Counted from the stretch's first letter, positions 10,201-19,158 are shown. The stretch is DNA of 64,000 bases from Nitrospira sp. SG-bin1 (GCA_002083365.1 LVWS01000044.1:1-64000); one strand, 5' to 3'. Numbers and translations are program-made. The notes: a model not told the origin generated them from the letters alone.

Positions 10201-11624
10201 TCTAGTTCGGATGCGCCGACCAACAAGTCGGCGACCTGGTGCTGAAGAGTCAACCGCTGCTCAAGCTGCTTGCGTTCCGTGATGTCGGTCTGGGTGCCGA
10301 CCATGCGCAAAGGCTTGCCCTCCGGTGTCCAGGATAATACTTTGCCTCGACCCAGAATCCATTTGTACCGGCCGTCCTTGCAGCGAACCCGATGCTCCGA
10401 GACATAGACCGGAGATTCCCGCCGAAAGTGGTGGGTGATTGCCTTATTCACCCGTTCCCGGTCGTCCGGATGCACGGCGGCCCACCATGCCTCCCTGGTG
10501 TCTTTGATCTCATCCGGCTCATAGCCCAGCATGCGTTTCCATTGGGCCGAAAGAAAGACCTGATCGGTGCACACGTTCCAATCCCACACCCCGTCGCCGC
10601 TGCCTTCCAAGGCAAATTGCCAGCGCTCCTCACTTTCGCGCAAGATCGACGCGGCTTGCTTGTGCTCCGTAATGTCTTCGGAGATACTCAGCAGATATTG
10701 TGGTTGGCCGACGTCGTCCAAGATCGGGATCTTTTTCGTGTGCAGTATCCGCACACCCTTGTTTTTGATGTGAATCGCCTCTTCCGGAATATCCAGCAGG
10801 CATCTGCCCGCCATGACTTCGCGATCCTTGGCGGTAAAACGGTCGGCTTCATCTTTGGTGAAGAGGTCGTAGTCGGTCTTGCACAGGATTTCAGATTGAG
10901 ATAAGCCGAGCAGCTCTTCTCCCGCTTTGTTCAGCCGCACAAAGCTGAGGTCCTTCGCATCTTTCACGAAAAGCATGTCGGGTAGATGTGCCACGATCGA
11001 CGTCACGAGGGCTTCCGATCGCCGCAACTCCAGAGCATCTGCTTCATGTAGTCGCCAATAGATCAAGATCCCTACGCTCTCGGTCAGGACTGCGCCCGCG
11101 TGAATACCGGCCCAAAGCCAGGGATGGGCGATTGCCGCCGGATGATTATAGACCATGGTCGGAGCGAGTGTGCCCACGATTCCATGGTGGAGCGCGGTCA
11201 CACCCAACGCCAGCAAGAACGGCAACCAGTCGTGATAAAGAATGATAAAGACAAGAATGATAAAAAAGTGAAAATGCGCCTCTATGTATCCACCTGATAG
11301 ATGGACCAGTCCCGATGAAGCGCTGACCAGGCCCATCGTGACCAGCGAGGCGCGCATACGCCGACCGAGTTGCTTGATGGCGGCCAGAGCAGCGAATCCG
11401 GCTACGATGGCACTCTCCGAGAAGACCACCGATGGGCTGCGCTGGATGATCAGGCCGAAGCACGTTACCCCGACGACATGCAGCACCAGTAGATAGAGAA
11501 GCAACTGGTGTCGCCCTGACCATGCGGCATCGGACAGCACGAGTCCCCTAGGCAGGATGAAGCCCATATGTGACCCATGGGCTTCGCCTGTGGGGCTATG
11601 CTCCGGGAGTGAGATCGGTTTCAT
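7254..11624 (-). CDS. Very large hybrid sensor histidine kinase with two receiver domains
   Basis: About 1456 residues. The order is: a His-rich membrane region (~40-195, with EAHFHFFIILVFIILYHDW and ALHHG), two PAS domains (~205-455), a GAF domain (~465-615), two more PAS domains (~635-885), HisKA with MSHEIRTPMNG (phospho-His near 918), HATPase (DTGIGI, GGTGLGLAI), then two receiver domains with phosphoacceptor Asp near 1218 (LDMQMPGMDG) and 1367 (MDCQMPEMDG). The ATG at 11624 sits 8 nt after AAGGG; an in-frame GTG at 11630 is possible. No Hpt domain or output regulator is encoded next to it. The signal is unknown. Confidence 0.85.
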   Translation of the reverse strand: MKPISLPEHSPTGEAHGSHMGFILPRGLVLSDAAWSGRHQLLLYLLVLHVVGVTCFGLIIQRSPSVVFSESAIVAGFAALAAIKQLGRRMRASLVTMGLVSASSGLVHLSGGYIEAHFHFFIILVFIILYHDWLPFLLALGVTALHHGIVGTLAPTMVYNHPAAIAHPWLWAGIHAGAVLTESVGILIYWRLHEADALELRRSEALVTSIVAHLPDMLFVKDAKDLSFVRLNKAGEELLGLSQSEILCKTDYDLFTKDEADRFTAKDREVMAGRCLLDIPEEAIHIKNKGVRILHTKKIPILDDVGQPQYLLSISEDITEHKQAASILRESEERWQFALEGSGDGVWDWNVCTDQVFLSAQWKRMLGYEPDEIKDTREAWWAAVHPDDRERVNKAITHHFRRESPVYVSEHRVRCKDGRYKWILGRGKVLSWTPEGKPLRMVGTQTDITERKQLEQRLTLQHQVADLLVGASELDNAISAILQPVCQTLGWEEGLLWVVDQSVQKLRCHSMWSVSGTAFDHYGTASREMMFTMGVGLPGRVWASAKPEWISDVTRDRNFPRAALAEQAGLHAAAAFPVKLAGRIYAVLEFFHHEILPADPSLLTTFQAVADQLSQFCARERAEAALARSHDLLKSFVEHTPAAVAMLDKDLRYLAVSRRWLQDYKLGDQDLTGRHHYELFPEIRGMEEWQAIHRRCLGGAVECRDEDRFVRADGSEDWLRWEVRPWREATGDIGGIIMFTEVITERKQAEQAVEQLMHRYKDLVDSINGIVWEADASTTRFTFVSQQAEAFLGYPVEQWLSSPTFWVDHMHPEDQNWAPQYCLSEVGKRRAHTFEYRMLAADGRTVWIRDLVSLLVENGQVTKLRGIMEDVTERKLSETKLAKAAQDLERKNRELEEARDKALEAVKIKAEFLATMSHEIRTPMNGVIGMAGLLLDTPLTPEQRDYAETVRLSGEHLLDIINEILDFSKIEAGKLDLEEVNFDLHTAVEDALGLLGARAYAKGLELTCLVQAGIPSLLRGDPGRLRQILVNLIGNAIKFTEEGEIVVTVSAPEEHGSTTRGSLNTSCRWFRIEVSDTGIGITPEQQAKLFQSFTQVDGSMTRRYGGTGLGLAICKKLVELIGGRIGVDSTIGVGSVFWFTVPFHLQPEGTQPASLPTVALQGRRILIVDDHATNRLVLEHYLHGRGVTYKSAENGAQALQYLRDAAIRHIPFDVAILDMQMPGMDGLELARRIKAEPAIGGTRLVLLTSVGQRGDAKAAQNAGIDAYLTKPIRQSLVFECLGLVLGQLPGIAGSADQPSASIITQHTVAETMMRSRPIILVAEDNPVNQKIAANMIEKLGYRVNVAANGREAVESLSRIPYALVFMDCQMPEMDGFEATRVIRNREEDLRQAGRNPSRLPIVAMTANVLQEDRERCQAAGMDDFLSKPVTSKSLAAVLNRWLPHEQAQTEAEQKAA

Positions 11625-12000
11625 GCGCACAACCCTTCCGCTGGGCTATTCGCGGGCGAAAAACGATGGAGAATGCCATTATCTGTGCAGGGATGCCCGC
11701 TTTTACCTTGATCCGCGTAAGAGGCTAGACGAGGGGTTAGTGAAGCTACCCACCCGAGAAAGTAGAAAAGGAATCGATAGCAGAAAGGGTCTGATTCCAT
11801 GCGTCTGTCTCGTGGATAACCTGCCTCGCGGTGCTGAGCCTTTCAGCCCACATCGACCGACAGAGACCTGAGCTGCACGAAACCACTCGGGCATACCATC
11901 GCCTGTCAGTGAAGACTCGATGGTGCTCTTCTCTGCTCTCCATGTATATCGGTTTACTAACTAATATCTTAAGCGGAATGGAGGCGAGACAGCACGTTTT

Positions 12001-12204
12001 TCATTCATTTATCAGGGCCTTAGTCTGCCCGTCATCCCGGGATGGAGAATGAGTCCTGAGGAACCAATCGAGTGGAAGGTCGCACGACTGAGGCACAGGT
12101 TCGAAGACCAATCGGTTCATTTCAAAAGCGGAGACCATCGAGCGGGTTCCGCAACTCCCGCACACCCATAGTCGTGTGAGCAGCCCTGCAGCGATCATTG
12201 GCAT
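12001..12204 (-). CDS. Possible small CxxC protein (doubtful)
   Basis: A 67-codon frame in a 612-bp gap between the sensor kinase and ettA. It reads LWVCGSCGTRSMVSAFEMN near the N-terminus and ends DWFLRTHSPSRDDGQTKAL. The CGSCG knuckle and balanced composition look protein-like, but there is no clear Shine-Dalgarno and no second knuckle. The rest of the gap (11625-12000) shows no gene I can support. Confidence 0.28.
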   Translation of the reverse strand: MPMIAAGLLTRLWVCGSCGTRSMVSAFEMNRLVFEPVPQSCDLPLDWFLRTHSPSRDDGQTKALINE

Positions 12205-12236
12205 GAATGCGCGGACTCGGCGGTCACTTACCCTCC

Positions 12237-13919
12237 TTAGTTGCGTGTGAGCTTGCGATAGCGGATGCGGTGCGGCTGATCCGCCTCTTTGCCCAAGCGC
12301 TTCTTTCGATCCGCTTCGTACTCGCTATAGTTCCCTTCGAACCAAACCACCTTGCTGTCTCCTTCAAAAGCAAGAATGTGCGTGGCGATGCGGTCGAGGA
12401 ACCATCGATCGTGACTGCTGATCACGGCGCACCCGGCGAAACTCTCCAATCCTTCTTCCAGCGCCCGCAAGGTATTCACGTCGAGATCGTTCGTCGGCTC
12501 GTCCAGAATGATCAAGTTTGCCCCTTCTTTCAGCATGCGTGCGAGATGCACGCGATTCCGTTCGCCCCCCGACAGGTCTTTCACCTTTTTCTGTTGATCC
12601 GTTCCTGCAAAGTTGAAGCGGGCACAGTAGCTGCGGGCATTCACTTCGGTCTTGCCGAGCTTGACGGTATCTTGGCCGTCCGAAATGACTTCGTACACGG
12701 TCTTGTTGCCGTCCAAGCTGCGATCCTGATCAACATAACCGAGCTTGACCGTCTCCCCGACCTTGATCGATCCAGCATCGGGCTTTTCCTTGCCGATGAT
12801 CATTTTGAACATCGTCGTCTTGCCGGCGCCATTGGGACCGATCACGCCGACAATGCCGCCCTTCGGCAGATTAAAATTCACGTTCTCATACAGCACGTTG
12901 TCGCCGAAGGCTTTGCTGATGCCGTTGGCCTCGACCACGACATCACCTAACCTGGGCCCGGGCGGAATGTAAATTTCCAAGTCTTCCGCCACCTGGTCCT
13001 GCTTTTGGTTGACCAATTCCTCGTACCGATTCAAGCGCGCCTTGCCCTTCGATTGTCGCGCCTTCGGCGACATGCGAATCCATTCCAATTCATGCTCCAA
13101 TGTCTTCTTCCGTTTCGACTCGGCCTTTTCCTCTTTTTCCAGTCGGTCCTTCTTTTGCTCCAGCCATGAACTGTAGTTGCCTTGAAACGGAATCCCATGG
13201 CCTCGATCCAGCTCCAAAATCCAACCGGCGACATTGTCCAGAAAGTACCGGTCGTGAGTCACGGCGATGACCGTCCCCTTGTACTGTTGCAGATGCTGCT
13301 CCAGCCATTGCACAGATTCGGCATCGAGATGGTTTGTCGGCTCGTCGAGCAGGAGAATATCCGGTTCTTGGATCATCAGGCGACAGAGCGCGACTCGACG
13401 CTTTTCTCCCCCCGAGAGCGTTCCCACTTTTTGATCAGCGGGCGGACAGCGCAAAGCATCCATCGCGATGTCGAGCTGATTCTCCAGTTCCCAGCCATTG
13501 GCCGCTTCGATCATTTCTTGCAGCTGCGCCTGCTTGTCGAGCAGCTTCTCCATTTCATCGGGGCCCACTTCACCGATCTTGTTGCTGACGGCTTCGTATT
13601 CATGAATCAGTGCAACCAGTTCGGCTTTGCCCTCTTCAACGACTTCTTTCACTGTCTTGTTCGGATCGAGCTGCGGTTCCTGTTCCAACAAACCGACGCT
13701 GTAGCCTTTGGACCTCGTGATTTCGCCCGTGTAGTTCGGATCCACCCCCGCTATGATCTTGAGCAGCGAACTCTTGCCCGAGCCGTTCAAGCCCAGCACG
13801 CCGATCTTCGCGCCGTAGTAGAAGCCGAGATAGATTTCCCGCAGCACCTGCTTCTTCGGCGGATAGACCTTCCCGACATTGACGAGCGAAAAAATAACCT
13901 GCTTATCGTTCGTTGCCAT
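12237..13919 (-). CDS. ettA: ABC-F protein EttA, energy-dependent translational throttle
   Basis: About 560 residues with two ABC cassettes. Cassette 1 has Walker A GLNGSGKSS, signature LSGGEKRR and Walker B DILLLDEPTNHLDAESVQWL. Cassette 2 has GPNGAGKTT, LSGGERNR and LIILDEPTNDLDVNTLRAL. The interdomain linker contains the arm/toothbrush region with KARQSKGKARLNRYEEL as in EttA, and the C-terminus ends KRIRYRKLTRN-like. EttA binds the ribosomal E site and couples translation initiation to ATP/ADP level. The ATG at 13919 (MATNDKQ) is preferred over the upstream one at 13931. Confidence 0.93.
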   Translation of the reverse strand: MATNDKQVIFSLVNVGKVYPPKKQVLREIYLGFYYGAKIGVLGLNGSGKSSLLKIIAGVDPNYTGEITRSKGYSVGLLEQEPQLDPNKTVKEVVEEGKAELVALIHEYEAVSNKIGEVGPDEMEKLLDKQAQLQEMIEAANGWELENQLDIAMDALRCPPADQKVGTLSGGEKRRVALCRLMIQEPDILLLDEPTNHLDAESVQWLEQHLQQYKGTVIAVTHDRYFLDNVAGWILELDRGHGIPFQGNYSSWLEQKKDRLEKEEKAESKRKKTLEHELEWIRMSPKARQSKGKARLNRYEELVNQKQDQVAEDLEIYIPPGPRLGDVVVEANGISKAFGDNVLYENVNFNLPKGGIVGVIGPNGAGKTTMFKMIIGKEKPDAGSIKVGETVKLGYVDQDRSLDGNKTVYEVISDGQDTVKLGKTEVNARSYCARFNFAGTDQQKKVKDLSGGERNRVHLARMLKEGANLIILDEPTNDLDVNTLRALEEGLESFAGCAVISSHDRWFLDRIATHILAFEGDSKVVWFEGNYSEYEADRKKRLGKEADQPHRIRYRKLTRN

Positions 13920-14069
13920 GAGCCCTTTCATCCTCCCTGCTGAACCGTCTGGTTGTTTTCAGTAAAGTGCGCACCATATCAGACAATCCTTTTCGATCAC
14001 AACCAGAGGGTAAACGTTTCAGAACGCGACATTCACCCAAGGGGGTGATGGCGAGCACCATTTCCTTAC

Positions 14070-14747
14070 TCATTTGCTGAGAGCAAGGAGCGCTAAGGCG
14101 GGACAGCCAAGCTTATGCCGCCAGTCGGGACGCTGGACGACCATGGCGTCAGTGACAACGGGTTCCTCAAGGCGTTCAATCACCAGCTTTGCGGCTTGCG
14201 CCGCGGCGATGAGTGCCCTCACTTCGTGAAGGTGTCCGGTGATGCGTACGGCCCCCTCGGTGTCGGCCAATTCGATATCGGCACCGGTCAGACGCTGCAT
14301 GTCAGGGTGGACTGCTGTCACCACCGCCCGGCCTCTCGGCTTCAAAACAGCGGCGATCTGTGCAAACAGCTGTGCCGGCGTCTCGATGTGATCCAGCACG
14401 AGGCCGGACAAGACACGATCAAAGAGACCCGACTGAAAGGGCAACCGGGTGACCGACGCTTGGACCCACGCAATCTCCTCTCGTGTTTCGGTGTCCCGAC
14501 GCGCCCGACAAAGCATGCCGTAAGACAAGTCGACCGCCGTGATGCGATACAATCTTGAATCCAACAGTCGAAGATAGCGACCGGTGCCACTGCCAACATC
14601 TAAGATTCGGCAGCCGGGGAACGGCTTGAGCCGATCCAGAAGGAACGGCTCATCAAGCCGCGTCGACGGGTCGCGGTCATCATAATAAGCGGCCCAGCGA
14701 TCATAGCCCGCCCCTGTTCCCTGCTCGCCTACGTCAACGGTCTCCAC
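14070..14747 (-). CDS. Class I SAM-dependent methyltransferase
   Basis: 225 residues from a GTG start. Motif I is ILDVGSGTGRYLRLLD (residues ~48-63), motif II ITAVDLSYGML and a post-motif LPFQSGLFDRVLSGLVLDHI, as in methyltransferase-11/25 type enzymes. It lies 2 bp after the ABC exporter gene, so they are co-transcribed. The substrate is unknown; a lipid, polyketide or quinone-like molecule handled by the exporter is possible. Confidence 0.7.
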   Translation of the reverse strand: METVDVGEQGTGAGYDRWAAYYDDRDPSTRLDEPFLLDRLKPFPGCRILDVGSGTGRYLRLLDSRLYRITAVDLSYGMLCRARRDTETREEIAWVQASVTRLPFQSGLFDRVLSGLVLDHIETPAQLFAQIAAVLKPRGRAVVTAVHPDMQRLTGADIELADTEGAVRITGHLHEVRALIAAAQAAKLVIERLEEPVVTDAMVVQRPDWRHKLGCPALALLALSK

Positions 14748-14749
14748 CT

Positions 14750-16648
14750 TTATTGTTTCCTACCGCCGAACGCAATGGGCCGTGACCCCCTGAGCCTTTT
14801 CGACTGCTCCACGTGGGAGTACTGATCAGCGGTGTACCGGGTTCCTTCTTTCGCCATACGACGAAATGTCTCGTTTTTATCGATAAGTTCGGCGTAAGTC
14901 CCCTGGTCCGCGATGGAACCGCTTTCCACCAGATAAATGACATCGGCCTCTCGAACCGTCCGCAGGCGATGGGCGATCATGATGATCGTTTTCTCATGGA
15001 AGATATTTCGGATCGCGTCCGTCACGGCGTCTTCGGTGAGGCTGTCCAACGCACTCGTCGCTTCGTCCAGAATCAGGACTTTCGGGTCACTATATAGCGC
15101 CCGCGCGATGCCCACACGTTGCCGCTGTCCCCCGCTAAGCTTCACACCACGCTCCCCGACCATTGTCTGATACCCGTTTGGGAGTTCGTCAACGACAAAT
15201 TCATGAAGATTGGCGATCTGTGCGGCACGTTCCACACGATCGAGATCCAGATCTCTGTGAGCGACCCCGAAGGCGATGTTCGCCGCCAGCGTGTCATCGG
15301 CTAAATAGATGTGTTGGGGCACATAGCCGAGCTGTTTCTGCCAAGACGCCACATTGCGCGGGGTGATCGGAATCCCATCCACCGACAAGGAACCGCCTTG
15401 CGGTTCAAGCAAGCCCAAAATCACATCCACGATCGTGGTCTTCCCTCCCCCGGAGCACCCCACGATGGCCGCCATCGTATTCCGCCGGATGGTGAGATTC
15501 AGGTTGTTGAGAAGAGGGGTGGTGGCATTGGAGTATCGGAAGACCAGGTTCCTTAATGCGATTTCTTGCCGCAGGGGACCTATAATCCCGTTCGCCGGCG
15601 ACTGAGGCGGGACCTCAGGGGCTGGCGCTTTGGCAACCGTCTTCAGCTTTTCCTCCACGGCCTCAAGGTGGCCCATGTTGTACCGTATCGTATTGGCGCT
15701 CCCGAAGATCTGCTGAAATGCCGGAAGCAGACGATATCCTGTAAAGGCATACAACGCCATCAATGGAAGCGCATCTTTGAAATCCTGGTGAGTCGCAAGC
15801 AGATAAATTACCAACAGGATAACCGAACCAAACGCAATGCTTTCAATCACGTATCTAGGCACCGCGCTCAGCGTGGCGCTCGTCCATTGATTCTTGGCAT
15901 ACAACGCCGAGCATTTGGCAAACCGCTGCTGATACGCTTCGTCTTGCCCCAGGATCTTGAGTTCCTTGATCCCATTCAATATCTCGGTCGAAAGGCGAAC
16001 GCGCTCTGCGTTCGCCTCTCGACTGGATCGTCCCAGGTCACTGACCTTATGACGAATGGTCAGAAACACGACGCCGTAGACGGTCCCGATCACCGTTCCA
16101 AACAAGACGGCCAACCACGGATCGACCCACATGACAAGAAAGAGAATGCTCAAGGCGATGAATGCCTTCGCAATCGCCTGCAGGATGGGCACAGCAATGC
16201 CATGGATCATCCGAACCACATCATCCGTGCAATTCAAAACCAGCCTCGAGCTATTGTGTTCCAAAAAATACGCGTATGGTTGCCGCACATAGTTCGAGAG
16301 GATCTGCACGGAAAGTCTACGCCCGAGATTGTGTGTAAACCATAAGATAGCGGACGAGCTGGCGAGCGACAGAGCGTTGCTAAAGATCATGATCGCAAGC
16401 GCCGCTAAGCCGAGTCCGACAAGAAACGTGTCGACGGACTTGAACTCCAACAGTGTGAAGACATTGTGCAGCCAGGGATTCGTCTGAATCAGATCGGGGT
16501 TTCCCACGACTGCCATGAACGGCAATATGGAAGACACTCCCAACGCATCGATTAGACCGGCAAGAACGATAAGGCCGAGCAGCGCATAGAAGAGCCGCCG
16601 TTCCTTGGTGGTCAATAAGGCTTGCAGTCGTCGAATCAGCTGCCACAT
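14750..16648 (-). CDS. ABC exporter, fused permease and ATPase (MsbA/PglK-like)
   Basis: 632 residues. Residues 1-330 hold about six membrane helices of a type I exporter. The ATPase follows with Walker A GCSGGGKTTIVDVI, Q-loop KQLGYVPQHIYL, signature LSGGQRQRVGIARALY and Walker B VLILDEATSALDS. The PQHIYLADDTLAANIAFG stretch resembles glycolipid flippases such as PglK. It probably forms a homodimer in the inner membrane exporting a lipid or lipid-linked glycan. The downstream gene is a methyltransferase, which suggests a shared product. Confidence 0.8.
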   Translation of the reverse strand: MWQLIRRLQALLTTKERRLFYALLGLIVLAGLIDALGVSSILPFMAVVGNPDLIQTNPWLHNVFTLLEFKSVDTFLVGLGLAALAIMIFSNALSLASSSAILWFTHNLGRRLSVQILSNYVRQPYAYFLEHNSSRLVLNCTDDVVRMIHGIAVPILQAIAKAFIALSILFLVMWVDPWLAVLFGTVIGTVYGVVFLTIRHKVSDLGRSSREANAERVRLSTEILNGIKELKILGQDEAYQQRFAKCSALYAKNQWTSATLSAVPRYVIESIAFGSVILLVIYLLATHQDFKDALPLMALYAFTGYRLLPAFQQIFGSANTIRYNMGHLEAVEEKLKTVAKAPAPEVPPQSPANGIIGPLRQEIALRNLVFRYSNATTPLLNNLNLTIRRNTMAAIVGCSGGGKTTIVDVILGLLEPQGGSLSVDGIPITPRNVASWQKQLGYVPQHIYLADDTLAANIAFGVAHRDLDLDRVERAAQIANLHEFVVDELPNGYQTMVGERGVKLSGGQRQRVGIARALYSDPKVLILDEATSALDSLTEDAVTDAIRNIFHEKTIIMIAHRLRTVREADVIYLVESGSIADQGTYAELIDKNETFRRMAKEGTRYTADQYSHVEQSKRLRGSRPIAFGGRKQ

Positions 16649-16981
16649 GAGCGATGTTGTGGAGGGCGTTACCGGGAAGCTACACGGTAGACACGGCTTG
16701 GTCTCGTGGCAGCGTCAGCCCCTCTCTTCACTTCCTCCTCTTACTCATCAAGAAACCATACCAGGATGGAGCCGACAACTAGGATTTCCAGCAGCGACCG
16801 CGCGGGTCAATGCTGTATTGCCGGTCGAGGGGCGGCCAGGATCAACTTTTCCTTTCATAAACTGCTGTGGCAGGTACTGATGGCAAGCGTCGGGAACTGC
16901 TCAAGGCGCTGTGCGGAACCGGGTGGTATCGATCCGCAAAGCGGTCCGTCGAGTGCATCGAGATGTGAAAGCCGTACATGG

Positions 16982-17042
16982 CGATATCACCGCCCTGCTC
17001 TCCCGGCCGGGCTGCTCGTCCGTGCACAAAGCGGTGATATCG
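16982..17042. repeat. Perfect 12-bp inverted repeat with 37-bp loop
   Basis: CGATATCACCGC at 16982-16993 is matched exactly by its reverse complement at 17031-17042. The loop contains CCCGGCCGGG, itself palindromic. The element sits in a 466-bp stretch (16649-17114) in which I see no gene. It has no U-tract, so it is not an ordinary terminator. Confidence 0.55.
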
Positions 17043-17114
17043 AATCTCCGTTTGAAGCCGTGAAGGTCGAGGTTTTTACCGCAGGCTGCGCGATAACAGG
17101 CCGGACGTGTGCGG

Positions 17115-17282
17115 CTAGATCCCCAACTCTTCGGATATGCGCACCTCTGATTCATCAACAATCTCTTCCAGGCAGGTAAAGCAGGGAAAAGGGAAGCGAT
17201 CCACGGGAATGGCGCAGACTTCGCCCACCGGCGATTCTTCCAGCGCCGGGCCACCGCATTCTTTATGAATCACGAGCAGCAT
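17115..17282 (-). CDS. Small conserved-looking CxxC protein, 55 residues
   Basis: Begins MLLVIHKECGGPALEESP and ends EEIVDESEVRISEELGI, with a PFPCFTCLEE knuckle in the middle. The cysteines (C9, then CFTC) look like a small metal-binding site. Its ATG overlaps the stop of the alpha/beta hydrolase gene (TGATG at 17280-17284), which is strong evidence for translational coupling and for being real. The acidic C-terminus and clean composition also fit. It is too short to match a family by eye. Confidence 0.68.
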   Translation of the reverse strand: MLLVIHKECGGPALEESPVGEVCAIPVDRFPFPCFTCLEEIVDESEVRISEELGI

Positions 17283-18121
17283 CAGACCTCCCTCATCACG
17301 AGTCGGCGAAACAGCTCCAAGTGTTCGGGGCTACTCAGTCGATGGTCGCCGGGAATCAGTCGGAGATCAAGTGGAAAATTTGGAGCGCGACGAAGCAGTT
17401 CATTGGCGAATCGCCGGGTGCCGTCCACGGAGATGACGACGTCTTGTAGTCCGTGAAGAACCGCCGTCTTCACAGGACGCAGCTTGTCGAACGTCTTGGT
17501 CCAATAGGCTTCGCTTTCCTCCACCCACCTCCACGACAAGGGCCAATCTTTGTGCAGCGAGTCATCGTCCCATGGCATCCATCCCGCCGTATGCCAGTCA
17601 TGCAGCCGGTCTTGGGAAATGGTCTTGGCTCGCTCGCCCATCATATTGAACGCCGGCGCGATCAGGATGAGTTCTTCCACGATTAGGAACTCCTGCGCTA
17701 TCAGCCAGGCAATCCAGCCGCCGAGCGAGTTGCCGACGATGGTAACTGAGGGAGGAGGCGCGTCGCGGGTGATCGATGGCGAAGCCATCGGTGGGGCGGG
17801 TGGGTGATAAACACTCGCCTGGGGTGGGCGGGTGAGATGGTCGCCACCGGTCAGCATCGTGAGGACGGTCCGCGCGTCGGCGATCCAATCGGAGAGGGTG
17901 TAGTCCGTGAACCGGCCTTCCGAGTCGCCGAACCCGCGTACGTCGTAACAACAGAACCCCCAACCCTTCTCCCGACACCATTGTGCCAACGCCTTGCTCT
18001 TGTTCCCCCAGCGCTTCGAGAGAAAGCCGTTGATGAAGAGAATCTGCCGGTCTGTCCCATCGCGTCGATCGCCTTTGATGCGCTTGCCGTCCGCCCCGTT
18101 CAGCTCAAAGGAATTGGTCAT
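17282..18121 (-). CDS. Alpha/beta hydrolase
   Basis: 279 residues. The nucleophile elbow is GNSLGG (G-x-S-x-G), preceded by an oxyanion-type INGFLSKRWG loop and CCYDVRGFGDSEG. The likely acid is in LHGLQDVVI and the likely His in PGDHRLSSPEHL. A Pro-rich insertion (HPPAPPMASPS) lies before the elbow, unlike most relatives. The start overlaps the stop of the upstream lipoprotein gene (ATGA at 18118-18121) and the end overlaps the small CxxC gene, giving a three-gene coupled unit. The substrate is unknown, probably an ester. Confidence 0.75.
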   Translation of the reverse strand: MTNSFELNGADGKRIKGDRRDGTDRQILFINGFLSKRWGNKSKALAQWCREKGWGFCCYDVRGFGDSEGRFTDYTLSDWIADARTVLTMLTGGDHLTRPPQASVYHPPAPPMASPSITRDAPPPSVTIVGNSLGGWIAWLIAQEFLIVEELILIAPAFNMMGERAKTISQDRLHDWHTAGWMPWDDDSLHKDWPLSWRWVEESEAYWTKTFDKLRPVKTAVLHGLQDVVISVDGTRRFANELLRRAPNFPLDLRLIPGDHRLSSPEHLELFRRLVMREV

Positions 18122-19131
18122 GGGATTAACGGGTCCTTTCGGCCGGGATCATTTCGCATACCGGCTCCTAGTAGATCGTTGGCGATGTGCTGCCCCAACA
18201 ACTGGTTACACTCGACCAATTCTTCCCGGATATTCTTGTACGAATCCAGCGACCAGTGCTGATATGTTCTCGGAATACTGACACAGGTGTACTCTCTTTT
18301 GTCGATCAACGTCGCATCACCCGTTCGATACATGCTCGTTTCTACGCGGACTCGAAGTCGTAGTTTTGAGTTGAACCACCCCTTATTGTCGGCAAATGTC
18401 ACTTCCCGGATTCTCACATCTAAGAGTGAATCACTGCCCTCCAACCATGGCTGTGAGCCTGACGGCCCCAATTCTTTATCCTGATCCATCTGCGGTGGGG
18501 GAATGACTCGCACAAGAGCGGTCCTCTCTAAGTCTTCGATAGCCCTTGCTTCACCCTGCCTCCCTATATATTCAGAAAGCATGTCCCGTGAAGATGCCAT
18601 AATTGCCGACTTCAGCTCATCGTTAGATTTCCCCACGGTGTGGAGCAACATATCTTCTAGCTCATTGGCAGCTGACGCAGAATAGTCGCCCTTCCAGGTT
18701 TCAATAATTCCATTGACGGTCCCAACAGCTAATCCACCCGATGAGGCCGCCAAGATCCCAAGAGCACTCACGATTGCAGTCCCGCTGCTACAGTGCGCGC
18801 CTGAACCAGCACAGCCGCTTAATAAAATCACGAAGGGGCTGACTATTTTCCAATACAGGTCCGTAGCGTCTGTGTTTCCTTGAGCAAAATGGTTCCAAAA
18901 CTGCTTTTTCAGAAGGGCCTCGGAAGTTGGCGTCTGAAGTGTGATCTCTGTAGCAGCGAGATTGATGCCAACTTTTCCCAGCCTCTGAGAAAGTGGAGAT
19001 CCGTTGGTGACGATTTGAGGCGAGACTTTCCTTACCTCTGGTATCGTGAAACACCCAAAGAGCGGGGCCAACATCAATACCAGCACGAGCAAGGTGACAG
19101 ACTGTGAGATAATTGTCCTTTTTCTGTGCAT
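18118..19131 (-). CDS. Hypothetical lipoprotein
   Basis: 337 residues. The signal ends in a good lipobox (APLFGC, Cys near 27). A Gly/Ala-rich hydrophobic segment around residues 105-140 (GTAIVSALGILAASSGGLAV) could span or insert into a membrane. The rest is soluble with no family recognised. It is the first gene of the coupled unit with the hydrolase and CxxC protein. Its base use is slightly more AT-rich than its neighbours. Confidence 0.6.
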   Translation of the reverse strand: MHRKRTIISQSVTLLVLVLMLAPLFGCFTIPEVRKVSPQIVTNGSPLSQRLGKVGINLAATEITLQTPTSEALLKKQFWNHFAQGNTDATDLYWKIVSPFVILLSGCAGSGAHCSSGTAIVSALGILAASSGGLAVGTVNGIIETWKGDYSASAANELEDMLLHTVGKSNDELKSAIMASSRDMLSEYIGRQGEARAIEDLERTALVRVIPPPQMDQDKELGPSGSQPWLEGSDSLLDVRIREVTFADNKGWFNSKLRLRVRVETSMYRTGDATLIDKREYTCVSIPRTYQHWSLDSYKNIREELVECNQLLGQHIANDLLGAGMRNDPGRKDPLIP

Positions 19132-19158
19132 GAGCCGAGCCGAATCCTGCTCTTGGCG

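Noticed and set aside
12090..12115. GGTTCGAA-like stretch resembling a tRNA T-loop
   Set aside because: No acceptor or anticodon stem could be drawn around it.
14033..14048. TCACCC-N4-GGGTGA inverted repeat
   Set aside because: Short stem with no U-tract and no clear relation to a promoter; left as chance.
16706..17179. 157-codon plus-strand frame in the gap after the ABC exporter
   Set aside because: Low-complexity, Ser/Arg-rich translation, no Shine-Dalgarno, and it overlaps the coupled 55-residue gene on the other strand.
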